From the NCBI RefSeq assembly GCF_000011005.1, contig NC_013665.1, positions 2,271,501 to 2,335,500 of the forward strand: a DNA stretch of 64,000 nucleotides, read 5' to 3'. The position numbers were made by a program, and so were the translations under genes. The notes under the pieces were generated by a model. The model was not told the DNA's origin and did no database searches. It saw only the letters and a program-made list of their open reading frames with translations. Position 1 is the stretch's first letter, and every line of letters starts with the position of its first letter. Below, piece after piece: positions 8,411-17,361 of the stretch. The stretch comes from Methanocella paludicola SANAE (GTDB lineage Archaea > Halobacteriota > Methanocellia > Methanocellales > Methanocellaceae).

Positions 8411-8956
8411 ATGCCAGTGGACATGCTAGATGAGTTAGGCCAAAAAGAGATATCGATCACCGAGTTACTTGACGAGATGCGGTACGTAAAGGGCTATTCG
8501 AGCATTATGACCCCCCTTACGGACGAGTACATGAAGTCCCACGACCGGACCTTCTTCTACGATGGCGACCTGATGGAGTACCAGGTCGGCACGAGCCGCG
8601 TGGTCAAGGCCGTCGTGGACGGCGAGTCCTTCGTCGTGAAGAAGGACGGCAAAGAGTACCGTGGCGATAAGGCCCGGGCCCTCTTCAAGGACGACGCCGA
8701 TTTTAAGCAGTGGAAAAAGACCTGGGACGGCGACAAGAATGCCCTGGTGAGCGACGCCTGTGCCTATCTCAAGGTGTACCAGTATAACCACGTATACGCC
8801 CTCAAGGAGCTTCAGCTCCCCGGCGAGTTCAAGTTCTGTACGGTAAGGGAGCTTATGGTGTTCCTGAAGTCAAGGGAGTTCGAGGCCGTGCAGGCGCGGT
8901 ACCTGCCTCAGAAGGACAGCTTGAGAAAAGTGAGAGCCGGCGACGACGAGGAGTAA
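8411..8956 (+). CDS. Hypothetical cytoplasmic protein
   Basis: The product is an approximately 180-residue acidic soluble protein, rich in Lys/Asp and aromatic residues, with DGESFVVKKDGKEYRGDK in the middle and an acidic C-terminus (RAGDDEE). No catalytic motif was recognised. The start is uncertain: ATG 8411 directly abuts a GAGGA motif, whereas GTG at 8417 has ideal 6-base spacing. A TATA-like TTATTTATACTTA lies at 8331-8343. The long palindrome follows the gene. Confidence 0.6.
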   Translation: MPVDMLDELGQKEISITELLDEMRYVKGYSSIMTPLTDEYMKSHDRTFFYDGDLMEYQVGTSRVVKAVVDGESFVVKKDGKEYRGDKARALFKDDADFKQWKKTWDGDKNALVSDACAYLKVYQYNHVYALKELQLPGEFKFCTVRELMVFLKSREFEAVQARYLPQKDSLRKVRAGDDEE

Positions 8957-8983
8957 GCGCTACAGTATTATGTTTTAATTTTC

Positions 8984-9533
8984 CCTGTGCGCTGATTTGT
9001 TTGGTCGGTAACACGAACCTCTCCAAAGGAATTAAACCACGAATTCTTTCTTTTTATATTTTACTCACGAAGCCTCTAAGCCTCGAACTCACCGTCAATG
9101 CCCGAACTCTCTAATACTCTGGGCAGTGCTCTAAGTCACTAACACGCTAACCCGAAACGAATGCTCTAAGTCTCTAAATCACGTTTGAAACGCTAAACGG
9201 TGGAGCACTGCTCGAATTGCGAAGCAAAACACTCAAAGAGCCAGGTCGTTCCCCAGTACTTTTGGGTTTTAGTGGCGTTGGCGATTTAGCCGAGCCTTAG
9301 AGAGTTAGTGCTATGTCGTTTAGCGTTTCAAACGTGAATTCGAGCTTTTGGGAATTCATTTCGGGTTTGAGGCTTCGAGAGTTCGTGCACTGACCTGTGG
9401 ATTAGAGAGTTCGGGCATTGACGGTGAGCTAGAGACTTAGGGATTTAGTGAGAAAAAATTATAAAAGAAAATTAGTGGTTTATTTCCTTTGGTGATGTTC
9501 GTGTTACCGACCGAACTAATCAGCGCCCACAGG
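8984..9533. repeat. 550-bp imperfect palindrome (family 1)
   Basis: Two arms of about 230-270 bases face each other across a short centre near 9230-9260. The outer ends pair CCTGTG.CGCTGATT with its complement at 9518-9533. Then GGTCGGTAACACGAAC (9003-9018) pairs with GTTCGTGTTACCGACC. Further in, TCACCGTCAATGCCCGAAC pairs with its near-exact complement at 9406-9425. Near the centre CACGTTTGAAACGCTAAACG pairs with CGTTTAGCGTTTCAAACGTG. Identity between the arms looks like about 75-80 percent by eye. It fills the gap between two rightward genes (8956-9637) and contains no convincing gene. The vocabulary (CGAACTCTCTAA, CTCTAAGTC) differs from the other three palindromes. Confidence 0.9.
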
Positions 9534-9636
9534 TAGCCTGGATTAAGGCATGGAGATTACTTCTGGTGAGGGCCTTTATTTCTTTCACCGCACACACGAC
9601 AAACTATTTTTATCCTCAGCCGCATGTAAGCCCGCG

Positions 9637-9891
9637 ATGGACTCGATCGTTCTAGTAGGGCTGGTGGCAGGGGCGCTGACCACGAGCAGCTGCATACCCC
9701 AGGCAGCCCGCATCATCCGCACGAAGTCCGCTAAGGACGTGTCGGCGCTCTTTTTCGGGCTCATGGCGGCAGGCATGAGCCTCTGGCTCGTCTACGGCCT
9801 GGCCCGCTCCGACGTGGCCATCGTGCTCTGGAACGCGATCAGCCTCGCCTTCTGCATCTTAATATTAATTTTAAAGCGCGTCTACGGCTGA
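9637..9891 (+). CDS. SemiSWEET-type PQ-loop transporter
   Basis: This 84-residue protein has three predicted transmembrane helices, the size of a SemiSWEET half-transporter that dimerises to move sugars across the cytoplasmic membrane. The PQ motif is present in TSSCIPQAARIIRTKSAKDV, and conserved Trp and Asn residues follow (SLWLVYG, VLWNAISL). The ATG at 9637 is chosen because a TATA box (ACTATTTTTATC, 9603-9614) lies about 30 bases upstream; an upstream in-frame start would place that TATA box inside the coding region. Its end overlaps the hemerythrin gene end by 10 bases, tail to tail. Confidence 0.88.
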   Translation: MDSIVLVGLVAGALTTSSCIPQAARIIRTKSAKDVSALFFGLMAAGMSLWLVYGLARSDVAIVLWNAISLAFCILILILKRVYG

Positions 9892-10553
9892 TCCAGGGTG
9901 TCGGGCTCCTTGAGGTTAGCGGTATACTGCGACAGGTCATGGCATCCGACCTGCTTCTCGATCTCCGATACGCGGCCGACCAGGCCCCTGAACCCGGTGT
10001 CGCCCAGCGCCTGCTCCTCCTCGTCCTCCATCTTCTCCTTGATGTCCTGGATGTACTCGTTCGAGACGATGTCGAAGAACGTCGGGAATACGATAGTATT
10101 TTCCCGGGAGATGTGGGGCAGGTACATGTTGATATACATGCCGCACCTGTCTAAAAGCCTCACCAGGTCTTCCTGGCTTATATCGGCGCCCTGCGCGGAG
10201 AGATCCATGATCTGGCGGTTGAGCTCCCGGGCCACGTCGTGCTGGTGCTCCAGCGTGTCCACGATCTCGACGATATAGTTGGCCTCCCGGAACTTCGGGA
10301 AGATGTAGTTCTCCTCGTCTTCCTCATGGTGTTTGGAGACGTACATATCCACCATCTGCGATGCTTTGTTGATGGCCGAGATGTCGATCTCCTGGCCCGT
10401 GATGGCCTTTTCGAGAATACGCTGGTATATGAGCAAGATCCGCTCGACGACCCCGTGCTCCCGCATGAGGTCTTCCGTCGGTGAGCTTTCTTCCTCTTCC
10501 AGCTGCTCGCCCTTTTCCTTCAGAGGCTGATGTGTCCCTGCCAAAATGGTCAC
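9882..10553 (-). CDS. Hemerythrin-domain protein
   Basis: The 223-residue protein carries a four-helix hemerythrin/HHE domain with metal ligands in the expected order: LMREHGVVERI, YVSKHHEEDEENYIFP, TLEHQHDVAREL and LPHISRENTIVFP. Such proteins bind O2, NO or iron through a di-iron site and are used for oxygen sensing or detoxification in anaerobes. An acidic N-terminal extension precedes the domain, and a helical tail of about 60 residues follows. The start is GTG 10553, part of a GGTGACC motif, or TTG 10544 if that motif is the ribosome-binding site. Confidence 0.88.
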   Translation of the reverse strand: MTILAGTHQPLKEKGEQLEEEESSPTEDLMREHGVVERILLIYQRILEKAITGQEIDISAINKASQMVDMYVSKHHEEDEENYIFPKFREANYIVEIVDTLEHQHDVARELNRQIMDLSAQGADISQEDLVRLLDRCGMYINMYLPHISRENTIVFPTFFDIVSNEYIQDIKEKMEDEEEQALGDTGFRGLVGRVSEIEKQVGCHDLSQYTANLKEPDTLDQP

Positions 10554-10597
10554 CTTCGGGTGTCTATTTCGGCTTCATTCTTATATACTGTGGCGCA

Positions 10598-11467
10598 TTA
10601 TTCGGCAGTCACGGACTGGCTTTTGTGCCGGGGAGGGTACCAGATGTGGCCGTTCTCCCTGACGGGGTCCCTGTACGTGATAACGTTGCCGTTTTTCTCT
10701 ACGGTCACGATGTACGAATTATAGCGTAGCCGCCTGACCTCCGGGGTCCCCGTGAATCTCATTGCCTCCCCGGGCGTCAGGCCCCGGAATTTTTCGTATG
10801 ACTCGGCATGCGATGCGCCTTTGAAGAGGTCGTAAGTGTAAAACCGGTAAGCTTTCGGCATGTCCTCGATCACCATCCACTTCGTGGGATTCATCGTCGC
10901 AATGGTCCTGCCTTTTACTTTCGTGGCCGCCCACGCTTTGGACCCGGCGCTGATCGATATGACCAGGCCGAAGATGGCCACGTATGGCAGGGGGTCCATG
11001 AAGCTCGCGAGGCCCATGGCCATGGCTGCGATATATGCGAAGCTGGCGGCCATGATGTAGATGCTTGGGCCGGCCAGGATGCCCAGGGTGTACTTTTTGT
11101 CCGTGGCCGGGTAGAAGAGGGGGATGCCCGGGTACGCGAGGTAGTCGGCAGCGATGTGGGTTATTGCGCCGGCCCCGATGGCGACTATAGCCTGCAGGCC
11201 GAAGGGTGCCATGATCGACGGGAAGGTGAGCGATAGCGGGTATGCGACGGCCGCAGATAGAAGCGTGACCACGAAGGCGCCGAAGAAGCTGTGCGTGAAC
11301 CCGCCGTGAGTGTAAATATAGAGCCGGGGGTCACGGTCCGGGAAAAGGCCGAGCAGCACGTCCATGTCGATGAGTACAGCCCCCATGATGCCGTATATCG
11401 CCAGGTCGGGGCGGCCGATGAGCGATAGTGGTATGGCGATGATGAGCGCGTGCGTGATGGAGTCCAC
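10598..11467 (-). CDS. Membrane-bound metal-dependent hydrolase-like protein (DUF457/YdjM)
   Basis: The 289-residue protein has about six transmembrane segments and the family signature of Asp/His clusters near membrane ends: MDSITHALI at the N-terminus, IDMDVLLGLFPDRDPR, YTHGGFTHSFFG and AITHIAADYLAYPG. These are the conserved putative metal ligands of the YdjM/LexA-regulated membrane hydrolase family, whose substrate is unknown. The start is GTG at 11467; a TATA-like CGTATTTATG lies about 25 bases upstream. The C-terminal 90 residues are soluble and basic. Confidence 0.85.
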   Translation of the reverse strand: MDSITHALIIAIPLSLIGRPDLAIYGIMGAVLIDMDVLLGLFPDRDPRLYIYTHGGFTHSFFGAFVVTLLSAAVAYPLSLTFPSIMAPFGLQAIVAIGAGAITHIAADYLAYPGIPLFYPATDKKYTLGILAGPSIYIMAASFAYIAAMAMGLASFMDPLPYVAIFGLVISISAGSKAWAATKVKGRTIATMNPTKWMVIEDMPKAYRFYTYDLFKGASHAESYEKFRGLTPGEAMRFTGTPEVRRLRYNSYIVTVEKNGNVITYRDPVRENGHIWYPPRHKSQSVTAE

Positions 11468-11548
11468 AAGCCTACGTGGGTCAGTTAATCATAAATACGT
11501 TATCCGCCGGGCACCGCTAAAGCTAATACGACGGCGCGACATGCCATT

Positions 11549-13594
11549 ATGGCAATGCACCTTATCATCACCGAAAAGCACGATGCCGCCAACAAGATCG
11601 CCGGGATCCTGTTCCCCGACCGGTCCGCCGAGAGGCACGGCGGCGTCACCGTTTACCGTTCTAAGGCAGCCGGGGCCGCGGTCGTGGGGCTTGCCGGCCA
11701 CATCGTGGCGCTCGACTTCCCCGGCGAGTACAGCCGCTGGTCGGCTCATCCGCCGTCCACCCTTATCGGCGCACCCATCGTCTCCGTGCCCACGAAAAAG
11801 GATATCATCGGAGCGCTGGCTTCGCTCGCCCCTTCGGCGACAAAAGTCACCATCGCTACTGACTACGACCGGGAAGGAGAGCTGATCGGCGTAGAAGCCT
11901 ACAACATCATCCACAGGCTCACTAAAGCGCCTTTTGAAAGGGTCCACTATAGCTCGTTCGCGAAACAGGAGATCGAGCAGGCGTTCGCCAGGCCCGTGCC
12001 CCTGGACTTCAACCTGGCCGCCGCCGGCGAGTGCCGCCAGGAGATCGACCTCGTATGGGGCGCCGCCCTGACCCGGTTCGTGTCGCTGGCCGGCAATAAG
12101 GCGGGAAAGGATTTCCTGTCCGTTGGCCGGGTGCAGACGCCGCTGCTGGCCATTATCGTGGACCGGGAGAAGGAGATCCTGGCCTTTGTCTCGAAGCCTT
12201 ACTGGGAGCTCGTCGCCACCCTTTTAAAGGGCCAGGAGGCGTTCACGGCAGGCCACGCTAAGGGCAGGTTCGACAAGAAGGAAGAAGCCGCTGCGATCCA
12301 TAAAAAGCTGGGAAAGACGGCACTCGTAAAGGGCGTTTTGAGGGACCGTAAAAAGGAGCCCGCACCGGTGCCCTTCAGCACGACGGAGTTCCTCAAGGCG
12401 GCCGCGTCCATCGGCTATAGCGCAGCGAGCGCAATGCAGGTGGCCGAAGAGCTATACATCAACGGCTGGATATCCTACCCTCGTACGGACAATACCGTGT
12501 ACCCGGCCACGCTGGACTTACGCCAGACCGTGGGCATGTTCAAGGCAAGCCCCGAGTTCGCGAAAAGCGCCCTGGAATTGCTCGGCCAGAAGACTCTCAC
12601 GGCCACAAGAGGCAAGGTCGAGAGCAAGGACCACCCCCCGATATACCCGGTGGCCTGCGCTTCGAAGACACAGATGGACGAGCGGAAGTGGAAGCTGTAC
12701 GAGCTCGTAGTAAGGCGGTTCTTTGCGACGCTTTCGCCGCCCTGCGAGTGGGAGATGGTGAAGGCGAGCATCGACATCAGCGGCGAGCCATTCATCTCGG
12801 ACGGGAAACGTATGTCCGCCCCGGGATGGCGAAAGCACTACCCTTACGGCATGCCGAAGGACGAGGTCATACCGCCGCTGGCCGTTGGTGATGTGCTGGC
12901 CGTCAAAAAGGTCGACCTCCTGGAGAAAAAGACCGAACCGCCCAGGCGGTACGGCCAGGGCAAGCTCATCGAGACGATGGAAAAGCTTGGGCTGGGCACC
13001 AAGGCCACGAGGCACGAGGCGTTGAGTAAATTATACAATCGCGGCTACATCGAGGGCAACCCGCCGAAGCCCACGCAGACCGGCATCACGCTCATCGACG
13101 CGCTCAAGGCCCACGCGGGCGCCATCACCAGCCCCGGGATGACGGCCCGCCTGGAGAGCGACATGGACGGCATCGCCGAGAGCCGCCTCCGCAAGGATGA
13201 CGTTACCGGCGAGTCGAAGGCCATGCTGCGCACGATATTCGACCAGCTCGAATCCCACCGCGCGGACATCGGCCGGACCCTGAGGGCAGGATCGGCCATG
13301 GACAGCCCCATCGGGCCGTGCCCGAAGTGCGGGAGCCCGCTCGTGATCAGAGAGACAAAGGCGGACAAGAGAAAGTTCATTGCCTGCACCGGGTTCCCGG
13401 AGTGCCGCAACACCTACAACGTGCCTCCGGGCACGCTCAAATTCGATAAGAAAGCCTGCGAAAAGCACAAGCTCCACATCGTGAAGGTCACGCCGCCGTC
13501 GATCATCGACAGCCAGGGCAAAAAGGTAAAAGGTAAGCCCTACGAATACGGCTGCCCTGCCTGCAAAAAAGAAGCTTTCTATAAGCCGCCCTAG
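11549..13594 (+). CDS. topA: DNA topoisomerase I (type IA)
   Basis: The 681-residue enzyme relaxes negative supercoils through a covalent tyrosine link. The N-terminal TOPRIM domain shows LIITEKHDAANKIAG and the acidic TDYDREGE. The active-site tyrosine is Tyr310 in WISYPRTDNT. The C-terminal zinc region has CPKCGSP...CTGFPEC and a later YGCPACKK. This is the archaeal topoisomerase I layout with no helicase domain, so it is not reverse gyrase, which fits a mesophile. The ATG at 11549 or 11555 could be the start. Confidence 0.95.
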   Translation: MAMHLIITEKHDAANKIAGILFPDRSAERHGGVTVYRSKAAGAAVVGLAGHIVALDFPGEYSRWSAHPPSTLIGAPIVSVPTKKDIIGALASLAPSATKVTIATDYDREGELIGVEAYNIIHRLTKAPFERVHYSSFAKQEIEQAFARPVPLDFNLAAAGECRQEIDLVWGAALTRFVSLAGNKAGKDFLSVGRVQTPLLAIIVDREKEILAFVSKPYWELVATLLKGQEAFTAGHAKGRFDKKEEAAAIHKKLGKTALVKGVLRDRKKEPAPVPFSTTEFLKAAASIGYSAASAMQVAEELYINGWISYPRTDNTVYPATLDLRQTVGMFKASPEFAKSALELLGQKTLTATRGKVESKDHPPIYPVACASKTQMDERKWKLYELVVRRFFATLSPPCEWEMVKASIDISGEPFISDGKRMSAPGWRKHYPYGMPKDEVIPPLAVGDVLAVKKVDLLEKKTEPPRRYGQGKLIETMEKLGLGTKATRHEALSKLYNRGYIEGNPPKPTQTGITLIDALKAHAGAITSPGMTARLESDMDGIAESRLRKDDVTGESKAMLRTIFDQLESHRADIGRTLRAGSAMDSPIGPCPKCGSPLVIRETKADKRKFIACTGFPECRNTYNVPPGTLKFDKKACEKHKLHIVKVTPPSIIDSQGKKVKGKPYEYGCPACKKEAFYKPP

Positions 13595-13644
13595 CGTACA
13601 CATGGCGCAACGTTTATTCACGATAAAGCGAATATTGCAGGCTG

Positions 13645-14136
13645 ATGAAGGGTAAAGGTCTCGTCGTATTATTTCTCGTAGTCATGTCATTTGTCGCGGT
13701 CAGCGGCTGCTCCGACCTGTACAACATTCTGGAGACGTACGTCCCCACCGTGACCCCTGAAGCCCAAACGCCCGTCAGGATAGGGGACGTCGCGCCCTCA
13801 TCTACGGTAAAGGACATCACTATCACCGGGTCAGGAAATACTATAACTTTCAGAGGCCTGGGCAAGTACAACGTGAACGACCGCAATGACTATTTTACCC
13901 TGAACCAGGGCAAGGCGGACTTTTCCATCGACCTGAAGGGCCAGGGCGCCTGGTGCATCATCACCATGGAATGCATTAACCCGTACACCGGCAGCAAGGA
14001 GTATATGACGATCTATGAGTTCACGCTGGAAAGCAGGCAATATAAATTCACTAAGCAGGTCGATATTCCTTATACGGCGAAGTACTGTCTCAGCGTAAAC
14101 TATTACGATAGCTGGGAGATCAAGATAACACAATGA
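13645..14136 (+). CDS. Secreted lipoprotein, hypothetical
   Basis: The 163-residue protein begins with a signal peptide (MKGKGLVVLFLVVMSFVAV) and a lipobox SGC that predicts lipid attachment at about Cys22. A Pro/Thr-rich linker (TVTPEAQTPV) follows, then a beta-rich domain with many aromatic residues and a final WEIKITQ strand. Nothing in the exposed part suggests an enzyme. It lies just downstream of topA (50 bases) with the same orientation, but probably has its own promoter. Confidence 0.75.
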   Translation: MKGKGLVVLFLVVMSFVAVSGCSDLYNILETYVPTVTPEAQTPVRIGDVAPSSTVKDITITGSGNTITFRGLGKYNVNDRNDYFTLNQGKADFSIDLKGQGAWCIITMECINPYTGSKEYMTIYEFTLESRQYKFTKQVDIPYTAKYCLSVNYYDSWEIKITQ

Positions 14137-14211
14137 GCCTGTTTTAAATAAGGCCCATGCCATAACCGTTTTTGTCTTTTATCGGGCGACCGGTCATCCA
14201 GTATTAGAAAG

Positions 14212-14252
14212 CTATAAATACTTTGGCGCATACTATGCCCGATGGACATAGT
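14212..14252 (+). promoter_or_regulatory. Promoter and candidate PadR operator
   Basis: A TATA box CTATAAATA (14212-14220) is followed by the inverted repeat ACTATG (14232-14237) / CATAGT (14247-14252), separated by nine bases. The repeat covers the expected transcription start about 25 bases after the TATA box. Such a dyad in front of a padR gene is the usual arrangement for autorepression by the dimeric winged-helix protein it encodes. Confidence 0.55.
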
Positions 14253-14314
14253 CCCTTTGGTAATAGTACAAAATGGTAATAATTCCAGCGGGAATATGCA
14301 GAGAAAGTGAGAAT

Positions 14315-14842
14315 ATGGTCGATCTGGAACTGATCATCCTGGGAGCATTGCAGGGTATGCCCATGCATGGCTACGGCCTGCGGCAGGGCCTGATGGCGAG
14401 CTACGGTAACCGCTATTTCAAGCTAAGCAACAGTTCCCTTTACCGGGCGCTGGCAAAGCTGGAAAGCGAGGGGTGCATCGAGGGGAAGAAGGTACCCCAG
14501 GAAAACGTGCCGGACAGGATGATGTACAACATCACCGAGGCGGGAAAGAAAAAGCTGAAGAAGAAGGCGGCCACGCCGGTGAAGCCGAGCACGACCCCGG
14601 GCGGCTATGATTTCGACTTCAAGACGCAGGCCGTGCACTTTGGCATGCTCACGAAGGAGGAGCGGCGCCGGGTCACACAGCCGCTGTACGAGAATTCCGG
14701 GGAAGAGCTCAAGGAGGCGCTCAGCAAGCACGAAAAGTTCGGCCAATACCTGGACAGGTATCAGCTGGCCGTGCTCGAGCAGGGCATCGAAGAATTAAAA
14801 CATAAACACCAGTTCTATGGGCGGTTAATGGAGATGGAGTAA
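14315..14842 (+). CDS. PadR-family transcriptional regulator
   Basis: The 175-residue protein has an N-terminal PadR winged helix (LIILGALQGMPMHGYGL, then NSSLYRALAKLESEGCIEG and a wing ending NITEAGKKKL) and a C-terminal helical dimerisation region. PadR repressors commonly control an adjacent efflux pump. Here the gene is followed after two bases by an ABC permease and its ATPase, so it is probably the repressor of this operon, sensing a toxic compound exported by the pump. The ATG at 14315 is chosen because the PadR fold begins there; the frame extends 14 codons upstream. Confidence 0.9.
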   Translation: MVDLELIILGALQGMPMHGYGLRQGLMASYGNRYFKLSNSSLYRALAKLESEGCIEGKKVPQENVPDRMMYNITEAGKKKLKKKAATPVKPSTTPGGYDFDFKTQAVHFGMLTKEERRRVTQPLYENSGEELKEALSKHEKFGQYLDRYQLAVLEQGIEELKHKHQFYGRLMEME

Positions 14843-14844
14843 CA

Positions 14845-15969
14845 ATGCTAGATATAGCGATCAAGAATATGTGGCAGAGAAAGACGAGGACCGCTTTGAC
14901 CGTGGTCAGTATCGCCGTGTGCATCATGCTGTTCATCACGCTCTCTACGGCTACGACGTACATGGGCAAGTCGTACGATACGCTAGCCGAGAGCTTCTCG
15001 TCGCAAATGTACGTGCGGTCGCCATCGACCATGTCGTCGGCGAGCGCGGAGTTCCCGCCATTATCCTCGAGCGTGCCGATGGATAAGGCGTACGCCATAA
15101 TGAACATGAGCGGGCTGGATAAGTCAAAGAGCACGCCGCTTATCATTGTGGCGCTGGCCCCGTCACTGTTCCAGGGCGGGCCACCGCAGGTCATGGCCGT
15201 CGGCGTTCCCGAGGGCAATGAGAAAGCGTTCTACGGCACCGCGAAGGTGCAGGAAGGCAGCGGGGCGCTGTCGGACAAGGACCAGGTCATACTGGGCGCC
15301 GACGCGGCGACTTACTACAAGGTGAGCCTGGGCGACACCCTGCCGCTGATGGGCACGAACTTCACCGTCGCCGGGATACTGGAGCGGAACGGGAATATTG
15401 TGACGAACGGCATGGTCATGATGCCGATGTCCTCGGCCCAGGAAGTGTTCAGCCGTCCGGCGGCCACGACGGTGCTCATATCGCCTGCGAACGGAGACTT
15501 CGATTCCCTGGGCAACGCCATAAAAGCGCAGTTCCCCGGCCTCGAGGTCATGGCGCCAGGCGACATGCAGAAGAGCCTCAACACCATGATGGGCACCACG
15601 AAGACGTTCATGGGCATGATCACGCTGGTCATGCTCCTGGTGGCGGGTATAGTCACGCTCATGGTCATGGTCATGTCCGTCTCCGAGAGGACCAAGGAGA
15701 TCGGCATGATGCGGGCCATCGGGGCGAGAAGGTCGAGCGTCCTGCTCATGATCGTGGAAGAATCCATTGTCGTGTGCCTGGCGGGCAGCGTGCTGGGCAT
15801 AGCCCTGTCTGTGCTGCTCATACGGATCATGTTCGGCGGTTTCCTGGCCTCCGCCGGGATAATCGCCGAAGCAGTGGTCTTCATGACCATCATAGGCGTG
15901 CTCGCGGCCATGTATCCCGCGTATCGCGCATCGAACGTGCAGCCCCTGGAGGCGCTTCGCTATGAGTGA
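14845..15969 (+). CDS. ABC transporter permease, MacB/FtsX type
   Basis: The 374-residue protein has the MacB layout: one N-terminal transmembrane helix after MLDIAIKNMWQRKTRTALTV, an extracytoplasmic domain of about 200 residues, and three C-terminal helices with the conserved SERTKEIGMMRAIGARR loop between the first two. The last residues (AYRASNVQPLEALRYE) are the standard FtsX-family tail. Together with the next gene it forms a half-size exporter of unknown substrate (lipid, peptide or drug). The start lies two bases after the PadR stop. Confidence 0.92.
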   Translation: MLDIAIKNMWQRKTRTALTVVSIAVCIMLFITLSTATTYMGKSYDTLAESFSSQMYVRSPSTMSSASAEFPPLSSSVPMDKAYAIMNMSGLDKSKSTPLIIVALAPSLFQGGPPQVMAVGVPEGNEKAFYGTAKVQEGSGALSDKDQVILGADAATYYKVSLGDTLPLMGTNFTVAGILERNGNIVTNGMVMMPMSSAQEVFSRPAATTVLISPANGDFDSLGNAIKAQFPGLEVMAPGDMQKSLNTMMGTTKTFMGMITLVMLLVAGIVTLMVMVMSVSERTKEIGMMRAIGARRSSVLLMIVEESIVVCLAGSVLGIALSVLLIRIMFGGFLASAGIIAEAVVFMTIIGVLAAMYPAYRASNVQPLEALRYE

Positions 15970-16639
15970 TGTGGTACTTGAAACGAGGGACGTGAAAAAG
16001 TTCTATAAGATGGGCAGCGTGACCGTGCAGGCTTTGAGGGGCGTGGACGTGAGCCTGAAGAGCGGAGAGTTCGTATCCATCATCGGCCCGTCCGGGTCCG
16101 GGAAGTCGACGCTGCTGAACCTGCTGGGGTGCCTGGACCGGCCCACGGAGGGCAGCGTGCTGCTCGACGGCACGGACGTGTCGAAGATGGGTGAGCGCCA
16201 GCTTACGGACATGCGGTGTAAAAAAATCGGATACGTGTTCCAGAAGTTCTACCTTCTGCCCTTCCTCACGGCGCTGGAGAACGTCGAGCTCCAGGCTCGC
16301 CTGGCTGGCGTGAAGGACAGCCGCCGCCGTGCAGAGGAGGCGCTGAGGCTCGTCGGCCTGGATGGCCGCATGGGCCACATGCCGAAGGAGATGTCGGGAG
16401 GCGAGCAGCAGCGGGTGGCCATCGCGAGGGCGCTGGTCAAGGCCCCTAAGCTGCTCCTGGCGGACGAGCCGACCGGCAACCTGGATACGGCCACGGGCAG
16501 CGAGGTCATGCGAACATTAAAAAAGCTCAATGAGCAGGGCCTCACCATCCTGATGGTCACCCATAACCCGGAGCTTGCGGCGCAGACAGACCGGATAATA
16601 CGCGTGAAGGATGGCCTCATAGATGGAAGCCTCAACTGA
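15962..16639 (+). CDS. ABC transporter ATP-binding protein, MacB/LolD type
   Basis: The 225-residue ATPase has all motifs intact: Walker A GPSGSGKST (42-50), Q-loop VFQKFYLLP, signature MSGGEQQR, Walker B LLLADEPT and the H-loop VTHN. It overlaps the permease by eight bases, indicating translational coupling. With padR and the permease it makes a three-gene export operon ending in a T-run. Confidence 0.95.
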   Translation: MSDVVLETRDVKKFYKMGSVTVQALRGVDVSLKSGEFVSIIGPSGSGKSTLLNLLGCLDRPTEGSVLLDGTDVSKMGERQLTDMRCKKIGYVFQKFYLLPFLTALENVELQARLAGVKDSRRRAEEALRLVGLDGRMGHMPKEMSGGEQQRVAIARALVKAPKLLLADEPTGNLDTATGSEVMRTLKKLNEQGLTILMVTHNPELAAQTDRIIRVKDGLIDGSLN

Positions 16640-16650
16640 GGCCCCTCCTC

Positions 16651-16656
16651 TTTTTT
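16651..16656 (+). terminator. T-run terminator of the PadR-ABC operon
   Basis: Six T residues follow a C/T-rich tract twelve bases after the ATPase stop codon; this is a plausible archaeal terminator. The next gene has its own A+T-rich promoter around 16679-16705. Confidence 0.45.
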
Positions 16657-16716
16657 GAGCCCCGGGCGGCAAATCCTTATATTTTTATAAAATTACCTTA
16701 TATAATTGGAATTAAT

Positions 16717-17289
16717 ATGATGGGAAATGTAGGGGATTATTTAACGGGAGCATGGCGCAACATGTGGTGGGACATGCTCCTTCGCGGGGCTATTGCCATC
16801 ATTTTCGGGCTGATCGTCTTCTTCTGGCCCGGGCTATCCATCGCGACCTTCGTGTTACTGTTCGGGAGTTTTGTTTTTGTGGATGGTATCCTGCTGTTGT
16901 TGCAGGCGGTAACGGTCAAGGATGGCAGGTGGTGGGTACGGTTGCTGCAGGGCCTCTTATCGATAGCTGCGGCGGTCGCCGTTTTCATCTGGCCGGGCCT
17001 CACTGCGCTCATGTTTCTATACATCATCGCGTTCTACCTGATATTCGCGGGCATGCTGCAGATATTTGCCGCGATCGAGATGCGCAAGGCCATCAAGGGA
17101 GAGCTATTGCTGATCGCCGGCGGCATATTGTCCGTCATCATCGGCGCGCTCATGTTCGCCAGGCCTTTAACCGGGGCCCTCGCGCTGGCGCAGACCATCG
17201 GCATCTTTGCCATCGCTTACGGCATCCTGCTGGCGATACTGGCGCTGAAGCTGCGGGGCGCTGGCCATAAGGTCGCCGCGGCCACCTGA
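16717..17289 (+). CDS. HdeD/DUF308 family membrane protein
   Basis: The 190-residue protein has six predicted transmembrane helices arranged as repeated helix pairs with the family motif FWPGLSIATFVLLFG, repeated as FIWPGLTALMFLYII. This matches the HdeD/DUF308 family, linked to acid or stress tolerance in bacteria but not biochemically defined. A TATA-like TTTTTATAAAATTACC near 16682 precedes it. Confidence 0.85.
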   Translation: MMGNVGDYLTGAWRNMWWDMLLRGAIAIIFGLIVFFWPGLSIATFVLLFGSFVFVDGILLLLQAVTVKDGRWWVRLLQGLLSIAAAVAVFIWPGLTALMFLYIIAFYLIFAGMLQIFAAIEMRKAIKGELLLIAGGILSVIIGALMFARPLTGALALAQTIGIFAIAYGILLAILALKLRGAGHKVAAAT

Positions 17290-17361
17290 CCCGGCGACGG
17301 TCGTCGCGTCCGTTTGCGCGACGACAAGTTAATATGGCGACGCCGCCTTTCTTTTTTATTT

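Noticed and set aside
9010-9530. Protein-coding frames within the 550-bp palindrome
   Set aside because: Frames are short, lack ribosome-binding sites, and the base pattern is explained by inverted complementarity.
11549-13594. Reverse gyrase
   Set aside because: The protein has only the type IA topoisomerase part and zinc fingers; there is no N-terminal helicase domain.
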